The position numbers were made by a program, and so were the translations under genes. The notes below the pieces were generated by a model. The model searched no databases. It had not been told where the DNA came from and was given only the letters and a program-made list of their open reading frames with translations. From JBMORL01 sp049322335 (GTDB lineage Bacteria > Bacteroidota > Bacteroidia > Flavobacteriales_D > UBA2798): 26,403 bases of DNA. Below, piece after piece: positions 23,656-26,403 of the stretch. How positions within the stretch are numbered: position 1 is the first letter of the stretch; every line of letters begins with the position of its first letter. The stretch spans positions 1-26,403 of the forward strand of contig JBMORL010000024.1 in NCBI GenBank assembly GCA_049322335.1. Direction: 5' to 3'.

Positions 23656-24588
23656 ATGTTTTGGATCTATCTCATAAAACTTACCCGTCCCGCCAACCTG
23701 CTCATCATTGCGCTCACTATGTATGCTTTTCACAGGCATCATTATTTCTGGGCGGCAAAAAATCCCGCCATTACTGATGCAGTGGAATTCTGGAATATGG
23801 ATTTTATCCTGCTCGTATTTTCCACCGTTCTTATTGCTGCAGCAGGAAATATTATCAACGATTATTTTGATATCCGTATCGACCGCATCAATAAACCCGA
23901 AAAAATTATTGTAGGGAAATATGTAAAAAAACGGGTGGCTATGTTGGTGCATATCCTTTTCAATACGGTGGCTGTAGCCATTGGTTGCTACCTTGCCATT
24001 CGCTATGAAAACCCGGTGCCGCTTATTGTACACGTTATCACTACTACCTTGCTCTGGATGTATTCGCTGTATATGAAGAAAAAATTTCTTACGGGGAATA
24101 TTGCCGTAGCGGTAATGACTGCACTCATCCCGCTGCTTACCATCTGGTTCGATAAATCTATTTACGGCATGCTGTATTCGGCAAAAGACTGGGACTACGT
24201 GAAAAATGTGGTGTATGTGTTCAGTTACTTTGCTTTTATTACTACACTCATCCGCGAAATTCAAAAAGATTATGCTGATCAGAAAGGTGACGAAGCTTAT
24301 GGCTGCAAAACAGTGCCGGTGATTATGGGAAATAAAAAAGGAAAGATAGTACTTACCGCTTTATTTTTGCTTGCATCTGTTTCGTTGTTATACCTCACCT
24401 TTACTTATCTTTCTTCACAACTGCACATGCTGTATGTTATTCTTGCAGTATTTGGCCCTATCGTGGTAAGCTGGGTATATACCGTTTACGCTTCCGAAAG
24501 AAAAGGATGGATTTTGGCATCCGACCTGATGAAAATAAGTATGCTTACTGCTATCCTGTTTTTTACGTTTGTGATTTATGCTGGATAA
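23656..24588 (+). CDS. UbiA-family prenyltransferase
   Basis: 310 residues with about nine membrane helices. Both Mg-diphosphate binding motifs are present: NDYFDIRID (Asp69, Asp72, Asp76) and KDYADQKGD (Asp205, Asp208, Asp212). UbiA enzymes transfer an isoprenyl chain onto an acceptor in the membrane. In Bacteroidota this sub-type, found next to maf, is usually annotated as a geranylgeranylglycerol-phosphate geranylgeranyltransferase-like protein, but the acceptor cannot be read from the sequence; quinone or heme pathway acceptors remain possible. AAGGG precedes the ATG closely. It overlaps maf by 11 bp, so it is probably co-translated. Confidence 0.88.
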   Translation: MFWIYLIKLTRPANLLIIALTMYAFHRHHYFWAAKNPAITDAVEFWNMDFILLVFSTVLIAAAGNIINDYFDIRIDRINKPEKIIVGKYVKKRVAMLVHILFNTVAVAIGCYLAIRYENPVPLIVHVITTTLLWMYSLYMKKKFLTGNIAVAVMTALIPLLTIWFDKSIYGMLYSAKDWDYVKNVVYVFSYFAFITTLIREIQKDYADQKGDEAYGCKTVPVIMGNKKGKIVLTALFLLASVSLLYLTFTYLSSQLHMLYVILAVFGPIVVSWVYTVYASERKGWILASDLMKISMLTAILFFTFVIYAG

Positions 24589-25156
24589 CCTGAAAGGAAA
24601 AAAAATTATTCTCGCTTCCAAATCGCCAAGAAGGCAGCAACTGTTGCGTGGTTTGGGAATTGAATTTGAGATCCGTACCAAAGATACCGATGAATCTTAT
24701 CCCGAACTGCTGAAAGAACAGGAAGTGGCTTTGTTCCTGGCGGATAAAAAAGCTTCGGAATTTGACAGTGAAATAAAAAACAACGAGATCATTATCACCA
24801 GCGATACCATTGTATGCATAGAAGGCGTGGTGCTGAACAAGCCGAACGATTTTGATGAGGCTTTAAGTATGCTTTCCTTTCTCAACGGAAAAATGCATGT
24901 GGTACATACAGGAGTTTGCATTTTATCAAAGGAAAAAAAAGAGTTGTTCTGCTCTTCCACCAACGTATATTTTAAAACGCTTTCCCGTGAAGAACTGACC
25001 TATTACATTCACACCTGCCGGCCTTATGACAAAGCCGGTTCGTATGGTGTACAGGAATGGATGGGATATGCAGGAATTGAAAAAATTGAAGGTTGTTTTT
25101 TTAATGTCATGGGAATTCCTCTCAGTCTCGTTTATGAAAAATTAAAACTGTTCTGA
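24578..25156 (+). CDS. maf: Maf-family nucleoside triphosphate pyrophosphatase
   Basis: 192 residues, the normal Maf length. It hydrolyses non-canonical or pyrimidine nucleoside triphosphates to the monophosphate plus diphosphate. Motifs are the N-terminal ILASKSPRRQQLL (Ser14 to Arg19), SDTIV with Asp76 as the likely catalytic acid, NKPNDFDEA, and DKAGSYGVQEWMG. The SDTIV and KAGSYGVQ set fits the dTTP/UTP pyrophosphatase (YhdE-like) branch, though sub-specificity is inferred. The ATG lies inside the end of the UbiA gene, and its stop overlaps the next start as TGATG. Confidence 0.93.
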   Translation: MLDNLKGKKIILASKSPRRQQLLRGLGIEFEIRTKDTDESYPELLKEQEVALFLADKKASEFDSEIKNNEIIITSDTIVCIEGVVLNKPNDFDEALSMLSFLNGKMHVVHTGVCILSKEKKELFCSSTNVYFKTLSREELTYYIHTCRPYDKAGSYGVQEWMGYAGIEKIEGCFFNVMGIPLSLVYEKLKLF

Positions 25157-25767
25157 TGAAAATACATCTTTTTGTTTTTTTCCTGCTTATAACGTTATGC
25201 GGATTTTCGCAGGATACGGTTGTTGATCCATATACCTGGAACGTTCAGCACTTCAGGGCCGAGGAGGATAAAGAATTCAGGGATTCAGCACGATCACCGC
25301 TGAAAAAAGATGAAATAAAAAAGTTTACAGGAAAAAAGTATTATGCTGTTGATTCCAGTTACCGCGTAATCGCCAAAGTGAAATTGCTGAAGGGAAAAAA
25401 GAAAGTGATCATGAAAACTTCTTCACCCAAAGAAAAAGAATTTATTGAGTATGCACAGGTAAGTTTCGAACTCAACGGAAAAAAATTCAAATTATATCTT
25501 TACCAGAATGCTTCTCTCGTTAAAAAAGAGGAACATAAGAATAATTTATTTCTTCCGTTTATCGATAATACCAACGGCAGTGAAACCTATGGGGGCGGAA
25601 GATACATTGATCTTGAAATTCCCGATGGAAAAACGATGATCATTGATTTTAATTATTGTTATAATCCCTATTGCGCATTTACCACGGGTTACTCATGTCC
25701 CGTTCCGCCTAAAGAAAACTATCTGGATACGGAAGTAAAAGCAGGGGAAAAGAAATACAGGGAATGA
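25156..25767 (+). CDS. Secreted DUF1684 protein
   Basis: 203 residues with a signal peptide (MKIHLFVFFLLITLCGFS). The mature protein carries the DUF1684 pattern: RAEEDKEFRDSARSPL, FTGKKYYAVDSSYRV, IMKTSSPKEKEF, FKLYLYQN, LFLPFIDNTNGSETYGGGRY, and the Cys-bearing end NPYCAFTTGYSCPVPPKENY. The SPL, TYGGGRY and NPYCA-CPVPP blocks are the most conserved parts of this family. No biochemical role is known to me. Its ATG overlaps the maf stop (TGATG), so it is the last gene of the 22912-25767 operon, before the terminator at 25900. Confidence 0.88.
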   Translation: MKIHLFVFFLLITLCGFSQDTVVDPYTWNVQHFRAEEDKEFRDSARSPLKKDEIKKFTGKKYYAVDSSYRVIAKVKLLKGKKKVIMKTSSPKEKEFIEYAQVSFELNGKKFKLYLYQNASLVKKEEHKNNLFLPFIDNTNGSETYGGGRYIDLEIPDGKTMIIDFNYCYNPYCAFTTGYSCPVPPKENYLDTEVKAGEKKYRE

Positions 25768-25899
25768 TGATTTACGAACTACGATTTGCGAATGGCGACA
25801 GCGGAATATTATTTGATTGATAAGCTGGAAAGCAATTTCCGCGCTTTATTCTTTTTCAGTCATTAAAAACTTAAACTATCAAACCTCAAATCCCAAACA

Positions 25900-25932
25900 A
25901 AAAATCCCCGGAAATCATTCGCGGGGATTTTT
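25900..25932. terminator. Bidirectional rho-independent terminator
   Basis: AAAAATCCCCG (25900-25910) pairs perfectly with CGGGGATTTTT (25922-25932) around an 11-nt loop. A-run and T-run flanks let it work on both strands, ending the operon at 25767 on + and the gene at 25947 on -. The rest of the 179-bp gap 25768-25946 holds AT-rich filler (TTTACGAACTACGATTTGCG) and no visible gene. Confidence 0.9.
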
Positions 25933-25946
25933 CTTAGGGAAAAGTA

Positions 25947-26297
25947 TTATTTTTTCGTAACAGACTTTTTCATAATATAGTGATACTCCACATTTCCGCT
26001 TGAATCTACTACGGGATATGAACCTACCAGCATCCAGCCGTCAGCAGCCATAAAATTCAGCGCATCGATCATGGAATTGAATTTTTTAGGTTTTCCGGTA
26101 GCAGGATCCTTGATCACGTCATTATTGATACCTTCAAAAGCTTTGTTTTCCTGTCCGAAATCCACATCAATTTTGATTTTTCCGGTTAAGCTGAGGGTAG
26201 CGCGGCCCACGATTTCGCAGTATGCTTCCTGGGTTTGTGCCATACTGGCTGCGGTAATGCCCACGAAAAGGGCAAGGGTGAGGAGTAATTTTTTCAT
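25947..26297 (-). CDS. Small secreted protein, function unknown (116 aa)
   Basis: 116 residues. A clear signal peptide (MKKLLLTLALFVGITAASMAQ) precedes a compact domain with strands such as CEIVGRATLSLTGKIKIDVDFGQ and a helix at SMIDALNFMAADGWMLVG, ending YHYIMKK. The MIDALN-(F)-AADGWMLV piece is of the type seen in short periplasmic or secreted Bacteroidota proteins. There is a single Cys in the mature part, and I see no enzyme motif. On the minus strand TAAATTGG, one base off TAnnTTTG, lies upstream at about 26323-26330. The upstream gene on the same strand ends 59 bp away. No function assigned. Confidence 0.75.
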   Translation of the reverse strand: MKKLLLTLALFVGITAASMAQTQEAYCEIVGRATLSLTGKIKIDVDFGQENKAFEGINNDVIKDPATGKPKKFNSMIDALNFMAADGWMLVGSYPVVDSSGNVEYHYIMKKSVTKK

Positions 26298-26356
26298 GTT
26301 GTTTAAGTTTTTAGATTGCCCAATTTAAGCAAAATTCATACCAAACAACGGAAAGG

Positions 26357-26403
26357 CTACAAATTCTTCAGCACATAATCCGTCATCATCGTATACAGGT
26401 GCA
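26357..26403 (-). CDS. C-terminal tail of an unidentified gene
   Basis: A minus-strand frame enters from the right edge and ends at TAG 26357-26359, giving HLYTMMTDYVLKNL. The amphipathic tail looks like a real protein end, and the 59-bp spacing to the next minus-strand gene is plausible. Only about 15 residues are visible, so neither family nor function can be given. Confidence 0.4.
   Translation of the reverse strand, partial: HLYTMMTDYVLKNL

Noticed and set aside
23542..24264. Minus-strand frame of 240 codons opposite the UbiA gene
   Set aside because: It is His/Asn/Lys-rich without motifs and lies antisense to a gene with both prenyltransferase Asp motifs intact.

Overview
The window comes from a Bacteroidota genome, from a gliding or type IX secretion (T9SS) lineage outside the classic gut Bacteroides. 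Support: the C-terminal tail of a PorP/SprF-type protein at the left edge, a TamL-type Omp85 lipoprotein, a secreted protein with a T9SS type A tail, an 18-repeat PKD protein, a DUF1684 protein, and promoter boxes of the Bacteroidota form TAnnTTTG. Recognisable Shine-Dalgarno sites are rare, as is usual in this phylum. I see no tRNA, rRNA, CRISPR array, phage module or transposase gene.

Layout. 1-125: end of a PorP/SprF-like gene. 126-318: non-coding, with three short palindromes between 9-bp direct repeats. 319-3200 (-): tamL and a small lipoprotein, an envelope pair. 3352-5709 (+): a class A penicillin-binding protein. 5779-9580 (-): a tightly packed signalling operon (triple-PAS histidine kinase, Rcp1-like single-domain response regulator, receiver-PAS-HisKA_3 hybrid kinase). 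A NarL-type DNA-binding regulator diverges from it at 9733-10386 (+). Together these look like a multi-step His-Asp pathway. 10553-16066 (+): a 1837-residue secreted PKD/FN3 protein that stops inside its fourth FN3-like unit and lacks the expected C-terminal sorting domain.

16124-18717 (-): a three-gene unit made of a T9SS cargo beta-propeller, a PqiA/LetA-like membrane protein without zinc-ribbon cysteines, and a small membrane protein. 18737-20016 (+): a 69-residue membrane protein translationally coupled to an OafA-type acyltransferase. 20010-22860 (-): fabG followed by a membrane-anchored von Willebrand A protein. 22912-25767 (+): outer-membrane barrel protein, UbiA-type prenyltransferase, Maf and a DUF1684 protein, packed as an operon and closed by a strong terminator at 25900-25932. 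25947-26297 (-): a small secreted protein. 26357-26403 (-): the tail of a further gene.

Most of the window is envelope biogenesis, surface proteins and signalling. The least ordinary parts are the kinase/receiver chain, the C-terminally truncated PKD protein with its regular cysteine pairs, the PqiA-like operon, and the covarying palindromes near the left edge. I did not find a clearly new multi-gene defence or mobile system.
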